This document shows, one piece after another, positions 1 to 6,613 of a DNA stretch of 15,270 nucleotides. The notes under the pieces are model-generated. The model worked only from the letters and a program-made list of their open reading frames with translations, was not told the origin of the DNA and ran no database searches. The DNA is from Eubacterium sp. (GTDB lineage Bacteria; Bacillota; Clostridia; Lachnospirales; Lachnospiraceae): positions 1 through 15,270 of the forward strand of contig JAILSA010000121.1 of the NCBI GenBank assembly GCA_024697885.1. The letters are read 5' to 3'. A program made the position numbers and the translations under genes. Within the stretch, counting starts at the first letter, position 1. Each line of letters starts with the position of its first letter.

Positions 1-255
1 TAAAAAATCTACTGATTGCATTCTATCATTATCAATTCTCCAATTTGATTCATCCGAATCAACAATCAACACAACTGGCGAAAGGGTTTTACTATCTGGA
101 AACAAAGTTGCCTGATTGATTAAAGCTGTTTTTTCTTTATTAAGAACAACCCAATATCTATGCTTATAATCATTTGAATTTCTACCCATATCATAATATC
201 CAAATACCATCGACATATAATATTGACCGTTTCCCTCTCGAACTATCGCATACAT
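1..255 (-). CDS. Unknown small protein, 5' part only (cut by left edge)
   Basis: An open frame runs without a stop from an ATG at 253-255 to base 1, giving 85 visible residues that begin MYAIVREGNGQYYMSM; the C-terminus lies outside the window. I do not recognise the family. The visible part looks soluble, with no signal peptide or membrane helix, and is rich in aromatic and beta-forming residues (for example YWVVLNKEK and SPVVLIVDSDESNW). An ATG five bases upstream (258-260) closes after four codons, so 255 is the usable start. A GAAAGG element sits 12 nt upstream. The gene follows the 321-764 gene after 65 nt, on the same strand, and its leader closely resembles the one upstream of that gene. 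Base composition is clearly AT-richer than in the core genes, which suggests accessory DNA. An immunity or cassette-type protein is possible, but only from context. Confidence 0.6.
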   Translation of the reverse strand, partial: MYAIVREGNGQYYMSMVFGYYDMGRNSNDYKHRYWVVLNKEKTALINQATLFPDSKTLSPVVLIVDSDESNWRIDNDRMQSVDFL

Positions 256-267
256 ATCATTTCACAA

Positions 268-322
268 CCTTTCAAATAAATCTGTTCCCACATACAACTC
301 CCCCCAATTTGCACGAATATTT
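268..322 (-). repeat. Shared leader, copy A (partial copy of the end of the 774-1120 element)
   Basis: On the minus strand, 322 to 280 aligns without gaps to 825 to 783: 32 of 43 bases match and most differences are transitions. Both copies continue into a TTGAAAGG box just upstream of the next gene. The copy starts at the TAA stop of the 321-764 gene. One frame encodes KYSCKLGGVVCGNR, matching KCSHKLEDVVCGNR in copy B. Within VVCGNR the four codon differences are all synonymous, which suggests descent from coding sequence. Confidence 0.65.
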
Positions 323-764
323 AAGCAAAGTCCTTAACGAACTCTTGTAGTTCTACAAATTCTTCATATTCTTTCTGCAACCATTTAAGTATATTACTGA
401 TCGGATTATTTATATCTCTTGGATCAACTATAAACTCTATCTTATGTCCTTCCAAATTATAAAATTTAACAAGTAACCACAAATCTAATTCTTTGTCATC
501 GCTAATATGCTGAACTTCAACAATTTTATTTCTATCAAAGAGACCTATTCCATCTGTTATTGTTTCTTTCGACATGCAATAACATTTATGATTAAATAAT
601 GTCGTTCCCGTTATAGTTTTCTGCACTTCAACATTTTCATCTTCAAAGTCAATCAGTAACGCCTCGGTTATCTTAGGCGGTTTTGCATAATATTTACGAA
701 TTTTCATTTTAGGAACATATTTAGTTTCATCTATTTCAATTTCATGTTCTTGTGTAATAATCAT
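321..764 (-). CDS. Unknown small acidic protein
   Basis: The frame is open from 830, but I place the start at the ATG at 762-764 (MIITQEHEIEIDE), giving 147 residues. The 22 residues upstream of it come from the repeated leader, and the GAAAGG box lies 9 nt before this ATG. An ATG at 773 is the alternative, but AAAGG touches it directly. I do not recognise the family. The protein is soluble-looking, acidic overall, without signal peptide or membrane helix, and ends in a predicted amphipathic helix (ILKWLQKEYEEFVELQEFV). Its AT-rich composition contrasts with the neighbouring rlmD. It is flanked by the two copies of the shared leader, so it looks like a unit inserted in, or duplicated with, that repeat. 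Immunity proteins and orphan cassette genes often look like this, but nothing in the sequence assigns a function. Confidence 0.6.
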   Translation of the reverse strand: MIITQEHEIEIDETKYVPKMKIRKYYAKPPKITEALLIDFEDENVEVQKTITGTTLFNHKCYCMSKETITDGIGLFDRNKIVEVQHISDDKELDLWLLVKFYNLEGHKIEFIVDPRDINNPISNILKWLQKEYEEFVELQEFVKDFA

Positions 765-773
765 CCTTTGCAT

Positions 774-825
774 CCTTTCAACACCTATTCCCACAAACGA
801 CATCCTCCAGTTTGTGCGAACATTT
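774..825 (-). repeat. Shared leader, copy B (end of the repeat element)
   Basis: This is the counterpart of 268-322. It ends in TTGAAAGG, which serves as the ribosome binding site for the 321-764 gene. It forms the 3' end (minus strand) of the longer element that reaches back to rlmD, and it overlaps the C-terminal codons of the broken zinc-ribbon-like peptide at 778-864. Confidence 0.65.
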
Positions 826-864
826 TTCACACCGAATTCCCGCCTATTTTAAGCCATTTTTCAT
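778..864 (-). pseudogene. Broken 28-codon zinc-ribbon-like peptide
   Basis: From the ATG at 862-864 the frame reads MKNGLK, then an in-frame TAG at 844-846, then AGIRCEKCSHKLEDVVCGNRC and a TGA at 778-780. The CxxC followed by CxxxC spacing is what a small zinc-ribbon tail would show. The same frame, with largely synonymous changes, is visible in leader copy A, which argues that it was once translated. The interruption, the tiny size and the absence of a good ribosome binding site make it a remnant rather than a working gene. A coincidental frame inside a structural repeat is the alternative. Confidence 0.35.
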
Positions 865-899
865 CCAAAATCATATACTATTCGCGCACATCATAGGCG
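841..899. repeat. Inverted repeat CGCCTAT ... ATAGGCG
   Basis: The 7-bp arms lie at 841-847 and 893-899, separated by 45 nt. They sit in the middle of the repeat element, between its two short reading frames. The intervening sequence contains no obvious site. The hairpin may be part of a folded transcript or chance. Confidence 0.3.
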
Positions 900-1052
900 C
901 CTCAATTTTTTACCCCCTGCGATTTCACTCACATTTTTATCAAATAAAAACACAGGTACATATTTGCGCGTAGCAATGATCCATGCGCAGATTTGAGTGA
1001 ATAGGACGCCAGGAGCTTGTTCACGGGCGGACATATTCACGAAAAGATGCAT
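891..1052 (-). CDS. Doubtful 53-aa reading frame inside the repeat element
   Basis: An ATG at 1050-1052 opens a 53-codon frame beginning MHLFVNMSAREQAPG and ending at TGA 891-893. There is no ribosome binding site; the preceding bases are the ACGGCG/CGCCGT hairpin. From memory only, very similar short frames occur in many Lachnospiraceae genomes as hypothetical proteins, which I read as conservation of a dispersed repeat rather than of a protein. Near the end there is a run of six A residues on the coding strand; one additional A would continue the frame as KIEAPMMCANSI before a stop. That fits a one-base deletion in a longer ancestral frame. Low confidence that it is translated. Confidence 0.25.
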   Translation of the reverse strand: MHLFVNMSAREQAPGVLFTQICAWIIATRKYVPVFLFDKNVSEIAGGKKLRRL

Positions 1053-1120
1053 ACGGCGAACGCCGTGACAACGAGTAAGCTCTGCTTACGAGTTTGTCAG
1101 CATGGCTTACACTTTTCGTG
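1038..1120. repeat. Structured three-way-junction-like element at the rlmD 3' end
   Basis: Outer arms CACGAAAAG (1038-1046) and CTTTTCGTG (1112-1120) pair perfectly, and ATGC/GCAT can extend the stem after a bulge. Between them lie two hairpins: ACGGCG-AA-CGCCGT (1053-1066), and GACAA..GTAAGC-TCT-GCTTAC..TTGTC (1067-1098) with an internal mismatch. Together they form a plausible three-armed fold on either strand. The right arm includes the last codons of rlmD. There is no U-tract, so it is not a classical intrinsic terminator, although it could slow or end rlmD transcription or protect its 3' end. Confidence 0.5.
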
Positions 1121-2498
1121 TCAGCAAGCACACAGTCTCCACATGTCCCCCCTGCGGAAACATATCCGTGGCCTGCACCTTTTTCAGTCTATATCCCATC
1201 TCCTGCAAAATTTTCACATCCCTGGCAAGGGTGGCCGGGTCGCAGCTGACATAGACAATCTTTTCCGGTCCCATTTTCACCATGGTGTCAAGGAGTTTTG
1301 CATCACAGCCCTTGCGCGGCGGATCCACAACCACCACATCTGCCCCCACTTCCTTAACAAGATCCGATGCCACATCCTCTGCCGCTCCACAGCGAAAGGT
1401 GGCATTGGAGATACCATTGAGGACAGCGTTGGCCTTAGCATTTTCCACAGCTTCCGGTACGATTTCCACACCCACAACCCTTCCCTCTGGAAGGGCCTTG
1501 GCCAAAAAGAGGGAGATAGTTCCGATGCCACAGTAGAGGTCCCAAACAGTTTCATCTCCTCGCAAATCCGCAAAATCCAGGGCTCTGGCGTAGAGCTTTT
1601 GGGTCTGGATGGGATTGACCTGATAAAAGGACTGAGGTGAAATCTGATAGGTTACATCTCCAATTTTATCTTCTATAAAAGGGTTTCCCCAGCGAAGTTC
1701 TACCTTTTTTCCCATGATGACATTGGTTTTTTCACGGTTGACTGACAGATAAAAACTGCAAAAACCGGGGATTTCCTGTAGAGACGCCAAAAGTTTCTCC
1801 TCCCCGGGAAGTTTGTTTCCATTCAAAACCAGGCACACCATAAGCTGGCCTGTAAAGTAGGCGCGGCGGACAAAAATGTGTCGCACCAGGCCCCTGTGGG
1901 TCCCCTCCTCATAGGCGGTCACCCCTTGGCGGGTCAAAAATTCCAGCACCCGCTCCACCACCTGGTTAATCACCGGGTGCTGAATAAGGCACTCCTCTGT
2001 GGGAACCAGTCGGTGGCTACCACTGGCAAAAAAGCCCACCACCGGCTGTCCCTTGTCGTCCTGACGAACAGGAAACTGAGCCTTATTTCTGTAACTCCAA
2101 GGCTCCTCCATCTCCCCTGTCATGCCCTGAATCGGCAACCACTCCACCTGGGACAGGTCCACTCCTCCAATCCTGGTCAGGCAATTTTTCACCTTGTTTT
2201 CCTTGGCCAAAAGCTGGCCGGCATAGGACAGGTGCTGGAGAGTGCAACCGCCGCAGGGACCAGATACGGGGCAGGCTGGCCGGGTCCTGTCCTCTGAGGG
2301 AGCAAGGACCTCCATTAAACGGGCAAAGCCCATATTTTTCTTGGCCTTCATAATCCGCACGCGAACCCTCTCTCCCGGCAGGGCTCCACGGACAAAAAGG
2401 GTATAGCCATCTGCGTGGCCAATACCCTCTCCGTCCTTGCCTAAATCTTCAATTAGAATTTCCGTTTCTTCATTCTTTTTCCACTGATGATCAGTCAA
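1107..2498 (-). CDS. rlmD: 23S rRNA (uracil-C5)-methyltransferase, RlmD/RumA family
   Basis: SAM-dependent methyltransferase that forms 5-methyluridine in 23S rRNA. E. coli RlmD modifies U1939, and the Bacillus relative (RlmCD) also modifies U747; which site applies here cannot be told. The protein has 463 residues, normal for the family. It starts with a TRAM domain (about 8-66). Putative Fe-S ligands are Cys76, Cys82, Cys85 (PCGGCTLQHL) and Cys170. The Rossmann core shows DLYCGIGT (320-327) and VDPPRKG (391-397). The nucleophile is Cys419 in SCDPATLARD, and the likely general base is Glu454 in GGHVETV. The start is a TTG at 2496-2498 with GGAGG 7 nt upstream; no ATG fits as well. It overlaps the end of yhaM by 8 nt, so translation is probably coupled. 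Its last codons lie inside the structured repeat. Confidence 0.93.
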   Translation of the reverse strand: MTDHQWKKNEETEILIEDLGKDGEGIGHADGYTLFVRGALPGERVRVRIMKAKKNMGFARLMEVLAPSEDRTRPACPVSGPCGGCTLQHLSYAGQLLAKENKVKNCLTRIGGVDLSQVEWLPIQGMTGEMEEPWSYRNKAQFPVRQDDKGQPVVGFFASGSHRLVPTEECLIQHPVINQVVERVLEFLTRQGVTAYEEGTHRGLVRHIFVRRAYFTGQLMVCLVLNGNKLPGEEKLLASLQEIPGFCSFYLSVNREKTNVIMGKKVELRWGNPFIEDKIGDVTYQISPQSFYQVNPIQTQKLYARALDFADLRGDETVWDLYCGIGTISLFLAKALPEGRVVGVEIVPEAVENAKANAVLNGISNATFRCGAAEDVASDLVKEVGADVVVVDPPRKGCDAKLLDTMVKMGPEKIVYVSCDPATLARDVKILQEMGYRLKKVQATDMFPQGGHVETVCLLTRKV

Positions 2499-3435
2499 GA
2501 GATGTCCTCCTCAAATTACTCTCAAACATACGATTGTAGCCCAACCAATCCATGTTGTCTCCGGCCTTGGTAAAGAGCTCGGTCATGGTCTGGAGCTTGG
2601 CATCTGCATTGTCCGCCATGTGAAGGGCCATAGCCTCCATAATGGCCGGCACCTTAGGGGAGCCAAACTCCAACTTGCCGTGGTGGGACAAAATGCAGTG
2701 CACCAGCTCATTTTTTAACTTGGCCGGGAAGCCTGGAATCTTGGCTGCCGCATCCTCCATAGCCTTGGCACCAATGTAAATATGACCCAAAAGCTGACCA
2801 TCATCAGTGTAGTCGTTGACTGGGAAGTCCGAGATCTCCTGGATTTTTCCCATGTCGTGAAAAAGGGCCGCAGTAATTAAGAGGTCCCGATTGAGCATTG
2901 GGTAGTGGTCCGCAAAATACTGGCACATGTTGGTCACTGCCAGAGTGTGCTCCAGAAGGCCTCCCAAAAAACCGTGGTGAACGCTTTTGGCTGCAGAATG
3001 CTTCTTAAAAGCATCCACAAACTCCTTGTTTTCCACAAAATACATATCCAAAATCTGGCGCAGGTAGCGGTTTTTTACGCTGGTCACATAAGCCAAAACC
3101 TGCTTGTACATATCATCAATATCCTTGTTGGTGGATGGGATGTAATCCGCTGGGTCATACTCTCCCGGCTGGCTCTTACGAACCCTGGAAATGTTCATCT
3201 GCAGGTTGCCCTGAAAACTGGTAACCATGCCCTCGCAGTGGATAAAATCCATGCTGTCAAAATCGTCGATGCCGTTGTTTAGTTCCCAGATCTTGCCATC
3301 CGCTGTTCCCGTCTTGTCCTGGAGGGTCAGAGAATAATAAGTCTTTCCCGCCTTGGTCTTCAAAACCTGCTTCTGCTTACACAGGTAGGTTCCCACAAAT
3401 TTTTGTCCTTCTTGATAATCATTCAAATAATACAT
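2491..3435 (-). CDS. yhaM: 3'-5' exoribonuclease, YhaM family
   Basis: Cytoplasmic RNA exonuclease of the YhaM type, which trims short 3' single-stranded ends in Firmicutes. An N-terminal OB-fold (about residues 9-86, with YYSLTLQDKTG) is followed by a helical linker and a C-terminal HD domain. The HD domain carries His163 (LEHT), His193-Asp194 (FHDMGK), His251-His252 (SHHGK) and Asp275 (MADNAD), the expected metal ligands. I chose the ATG at 3433-3435 over the one 12 nt upstream. It has GGAG seven bases before it and gives 314 residues, the length I recall for B. subtilis YhaM, whereas the upstream ATG has no ribosome binding site. A consensus-like promoter lies just upstream. It is the first gene of a two-gene unit with rlmD. 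Confidence 0.92.
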   Translation of the reverse strand: MYYLNDYQEGQKFVGTYLCKQKQVLKTKAGKTYYSLTLQDKTGTADGKIWELNNGIDDFDSMDFIHCEGMVTSFQGNLQMNISRVRKSQPGEYDPADYIPSTNKDIDDMYKQVLAYVTSVKNRYLRQILDMYFVENKEFVDAFKKHSAAKSVHHGFLGGLLEHTLAVTNMCQYFADHYPMLNRDLLITAALFHDMGKIQEISDFPVNDYTDDGQLLGHIYIGAKAMEDAAAKIPGFPAKLKNELVHCILSHHGKLEFGSPKVPAIMEAMALHMADNADAKLQTMTELFTKAGDNMDWLGYNRMFESNLRRTSLD

Positions 3436-3468
3436 AGCAAACTCCATTCTACTTTTTCATATGATTTC

Positions 3469-3497
3469 ATTTTATCCACAAGTCCCCCGAAAATCAA
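3469..3497 (-). promoter_or_regulatory. Sigma-A-type promoter for yhaM-rlmD
   Basis: On the minus strand, TTGATT (3492-3497) and TAAAAT (3469-3474) are separated by exactly 17 bp. The -10 box lies about 33 nt from the yhaM start, leaving a short leader. Confidence 0.65.
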
Positions 3498-3589
3498 GTG
3501 TCTCAAATGAAAAACTCATGATCTATGATATATTTCCAAGACTTTCCCGCACAACCCCAGCCACACCCTTGGTCTGCAAGTCGATTTTA

Positions 3590-3618
3590 TTGCTTAATCA
3601 ATTGGGTTATGATACAAT
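3590..3618 (+). promoter_or_regulatory. Sigma-A-type promoter for the membrane protein-mutS2 operon
   Basis: TTGCTT (3590-3595) and TACAAT (3613-3618) have a 17-bp spacer. This leaves a leader of roughly 90 nt before the GTG start at 3717. No clear riboswitch or attenuator fold was seen in that leader. Confidence 0.6.
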
Positions 3619-3716
3619 CAGATGGTGAAAATCTATCATTTAAAATGCTGTAGGAATCGAGATATAGACTACATATTCAAAAATACTGGCATTGATAAAA
3701 AGGGGGGAAAATTAAA

Positions 3717-4238
3717 GTGAATACTAATGCAAAAATCCGTATAGTACTATTTGTTTTTCTCTTAATATGGGGAATCTATTTATCTGCCGGTTATTCGTGG
3801 GAGATGGCATTTAGATCAGGTGATACATTCTCTTCACTAATTAGTGATACAGATCTTAATTCATATTATGTAGACGGAACCGATTTTTCGCCTTTGGTGG
3901 CCTTGTTTGGATATGGGGCCAAGGGAGTACTCTCTTTATTTGATATCATAGTAGGTGTGGTACTGATGTTGGTATATGCCCTCCTAATAGCGGTTCTCGT
4001 ACTTATTCCCACATTACTATTAAGAATATTTGGATTAAAGAATAAAACAATAATGCCCCAGGAATATGAAATCACAAAGAAAATATACTGCGGGGGCATC
4101 CTTCTGTCTCTGATTGCAGGATTGATGGTGACCAAAATGACCGGTTTGCTGATTGTTATTGTTTACTCGATTACAGTAGCATTGGTAACCTTGATTTATA
4201 TATCAGCATTAAAAAAGAAAGTGAACGGTTTTACATGA
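3717..4238 (+). CDS. Unknown membrane protein, about four helices
   Basis: The 173-residue protein begins with GTG at 3717, preceded by a GGGGGG run about 8 nt upstream. I do not recognise the family. Hydrophobic segments are visible at about 7-24, 72-103 (long, one or two helices), 124-138 and 142-164. A polar loop of about 45 residues (25-70), probably outside the cell, separates the first two. The positively charged stretch LRIFGLKNKT (102-111) is probably cytoplasmic. The stop overlaps the mutS2 start as ATGA, so mutS2 translation is probably coupled to it. The gene is markedly AT-richer than mutS2, which could mean recent insertion in front of mutS2 or simply membrane-protein codon needs. 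Nothing connects it to DNA repair except position. Confidence 0.8.
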   Translation: MNTNAKIRIVLFVFLLIWGIYLSAGYSWEMAFRSGDTFSSLISDTDLNSYYVDGTDFSPLVALFGYGAKGVLSLFDIIVGVVLMLVYALLIAVLVLIPTLLLRIFGLKNKTIMPQEYEITKKIYCGGILLSLIAGLMVTKMTGLLIVIVYSITVALVTLIYISALKKKVNGFT

Positions 4239-6598
4239 ACAAAAAAGTACTAAAAACCTTAGAATATTTTAAAATTATAGACCGCCTGGTGGAGGAAGCA
4301 GATTCCACACTGGGCAGGGAAAAGGCCAAGCACCTCCTTCCCTCCTCCAACAAAAATGAAATTGTGGCCTGGCAGACCGAGACCAGTCACGCTCTGATGC
4401 GACTGTTCAAGCACGCCAAGCTGTCCTTTCACGGACTCTATGATATTCGGCCAAGCCTTTTGCCTTTGGGCAAGGGAGGAACTCTGGGCATGGGAGATTT
4501 GCTAAACATTGCCAGGTCCCTGGAAATTGCCAAAAACGCCATCGCCTATGACAGCCAGGACGAGGACTTATCCGATGCCCTCTCCGGCCGCTTCAAGGCC
4601 CTGGTGGACATTCCGGATTTGCGCCTGGAGATCAACCGCTGCATCCTGGCCCCAGACCAGATGGCCGACGATGCCAGCCCTGAACTCAAGCGCATCCGCC
4701 GGACCATGAAGGGGGCCAACGACAGGATCAAGGAACAGCTAAATGCCACCATGAGCGTCTCTGCCTCCATGCTGCGGGACAATATTGTCACCATGCGAAA
4801 CGGCCGCTACTGCCTGCCTGTCAAGCAGGAGTACAAGTCTGCCTTTCCCGGCATGATTCACGACCAGAGCGCCACAGGCTCCACCTTTTTCATTGAGCCA
4901 ATGGCCATTGTGAAGCTCAACAACGAGCTGGCGGAACTGGCCATGAAGGAACAGGAGGAAATCGAGAAAATCCTCATTTCCCTGTCCGACTTAGCCGCCC
5001 CTTATGTGGAGGATTTGGAGAGAAATATTATACTCCTGGCCGAGTTAGATTTTATTTTTGCCAAGGCTTCCCTGTCCAAGAAAATGCAGGCCAGCGAGCC
5101 CCTTTTTGACCAGAATTATATCGACATAAAAAAGGGCCGCCACCCATTGATTGCCAAGGACAAGGTAGTTCCTATTGACGTGAGTTTGGGAAAAACCTAC
5201 AATCTTTTGATTATTACAGGACCAAACACCGGAGGAAAAACCGTATCCCTAAAAACTGTGGGACTTTTTACCCTTATGGGCCAGGCGGGCCTTCATATCC
5301 CCGCCTTTGACAAATCCCACCTGAGGGTTTACGAGGAAGTCTATGCAGACATTGGAGACGAGCAGAGCATTGAGCAGAGCCTGTCCACCTTCTCCTCCCA
5401 CATGGTCAACGACGTCTATATATTGAAGAGAGCCAACAAAAAGACCCTGGCCCTCTTTGACGAGTTAGGAGCCGGTACGGACCCTGTAGAGGGAGCCGCC
5501 CTGGCCACAGCCATTTTGGACCACTTGCACCAAAAGGGCATTACCGCCATGGCCACCACCCACTACAGCGAGCTCAAACTCTATGCCCTCTCCACAGAGG
5601 GAGTGGAAAATGCCTCCTGCGAATTTGATGTGGAGTCCCTCCAGCCCACCTACCGACTTTTGGTGGGTGTTCCAGGTAAGAGTAACGCCTTTGCCATTTC
5701 CGGCAAACTGGGACTTCCAGCAGAAATCATTGACCAGGCCAGCCAGCTAGTAGACCAGGATGCCCACAACTTCGAGGACGTGGTCTCCGGCTTAGAAGAG
5801 GCTCGTGTCATGGCGGAGAAGGAGAGGGTAAAGGCCCAGGAATTCCGCCAGAACGCCGAGCGCTACAAGGAAAAATTAGAGGCCAAAAACGAGCGAATTG
5901 ACCAGACTCGTGAAAAAATTATAGAGAGGGCCAACCAGGAGGCCAGAAAGATTCTAGAAGAGGCCAAGGCTGTGGCCGATGAAACCATCCGCAACTACAA
6001 CAAGTGGAGCAAGGACTCCGGCATGGCCAAGGCCATGGAGGAAGAAAGGGCCAAGCTTCGCCAGCAGATGAACAAAAACAAGGCCAAATCAAACATAGGT
6101 ACCGACCAGAAAAAGCCCCACAAGACACCGGACAAGCTGTCTGTGGGAGACATTGTTATGGTCCACTCCATGGGAGTCAAGGGCACCGTCTCCACCGAGC
6201 CAAACCAAAAGGGCAAGTGCTTTGTCCAGATGGGCCTTATGCGGTCGGAGGTGGACATTAAGGATCTTGAGCTCCTAGAGCAGGAGACCAAGGCCGCCAA
6301 GAAAGAAGTGGCCATGACCCACGCTAGGAGCATGAAAATGTCCAAGGCCATGACAATTTCCACCGAGATTAACCTGATTGGCAAAACAGTAGACGAGGCC
6401 CTGTCTCTCCTTGACAAGTACCTAGATGACGCCTACTTAGCCAAGCTTCACCAGGTCACTGTCATCCACGGCATGGGAACAGGGGCCCTTCGAAAGGCAG
6501 TGCAAGACTACTGCAAAAAGTGCAAATACGTAAAATCCTATCGAATGGGAGAGTACGGAGAGGGTGGCTACGGTGTCACCGTAGTAGAGTTTAAGTAG
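4235..6598 (+). CDS. mutS2: MutS2 family ATPase/endonuclease
   Basis: MutS2 is a clamp-like ATPase that lacks the mismatch-recognition domain of MutS. In different Firmicutes it has been linked to suppression of homologous recombination and to rescue of collided ribosomes. The 787 residues are a normal length. Helical lever and clamp regions (about 1-300) precede the ABC-type ATPase, with Walker A GPNTGGKT (329-336), signature region STFSSHM (384-390) and Walker B LALFDE (405-410). A coiled coil follows (about 515-615), then a KOW-like segment (635-680) and a C-terminal Smr domain (710-787) with HGMGTGALR (745-753). The usual LDLRG at the Smr start is reduced to NLIGKTVDEA, so nuclease activity may differ. 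The start overlaps the upstream stop by 4 nt with only a weak ribosome binding site. Confidence 0.95.
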   Translation: MNKKVLKTLEYFKIIDRLVEEADSTLGREKAKHLLPSSNKNEIVAWQTETSHALMRLFKHAKLSFHGLYDIRPSLLPLGKGGTLGMGDLLNIARSLEIAKNAIAYDSQDEDLSDALSGRFKALVDIPDLRLEINRCILAPDQMADDASPELKRIRRTMKGANDRIKEQLNATMSVSASMLRDNIVTMRNGRYCLPVKQEYKSAFPGMIHDQSATGSTFFIEPMAIVKLNNELAELAMKEQEEIEKILISLSDLAAPYVEDLERNIILLAELDFIFAKASLSKKMQASEPLFDQNYIDIKKGRHPLIAKDKVVPIDVSLGKTYNLLIITGPNTGGKTVSLKTVGLFTLMGQAGLHIPAFDKSHLRVYEEVYADIGDEQSIEQSLSTFSSHMVNDVYILKRANKKTLALFDELGAGTDPVEGAALATAILDHLHQKGITAMATTHYSELKLYALSTEGVENASCEFDVESLQPTYRLLVGVPGKSNAFAISGKLGLPAEIIDQASQLVDQDAHNFEDVVSGLEEARVMAEKERVKAQEFRQNAERYKEKLEAKNERIDQTREKIIERANQEARKILEEAKAVADETIRNYNKWSKDSGMAKAMEEERAKLRQQMNKNKAKSNIGTDQKKPHKTPDKLSVGDIVMVHSMGVKGTVSTEPNQKGKCFVQMGLMRSEVDIKDLELLEQETKAAKKEVAMTHARSMKMSKAMTISTEINLIGKTVDEALSLLDKYLDDAYLAKLHQVTVIHGMGTGALRKAVQDYCKKCKYVKSYRMGEYGEGGYGVTVVEFK

Positions 6599-6613
6599 GA
6601 AAGAGGGAAAAAA

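Noticed and set aside
268..825. CRISPR array suggested by repeats separated by unique sequence
   Set aside because: Only two diverged repeats about 500 bp apart, with protein-coding sequence between them; no cas genes.
765..830. N-terminal extension of the unknown 321-764 gene
   Set aside because: The extra 22 codons fall in the repeated leader, whose other copy has no matching frame there, and they lack a properly spaced ribosome binding site.
1017..1640. Plus-strand 207-codon open frame
   Set aside because: It is the antisense of rlmD, whose full set of motifs is on the minus strand; the peptide is His/Leu-rich without family features.
4509..4794. Frames inside mutS2 on both strands
   Set aside because: Shadows of a long GC-rich gene whose protein matches MutS2 throughout.
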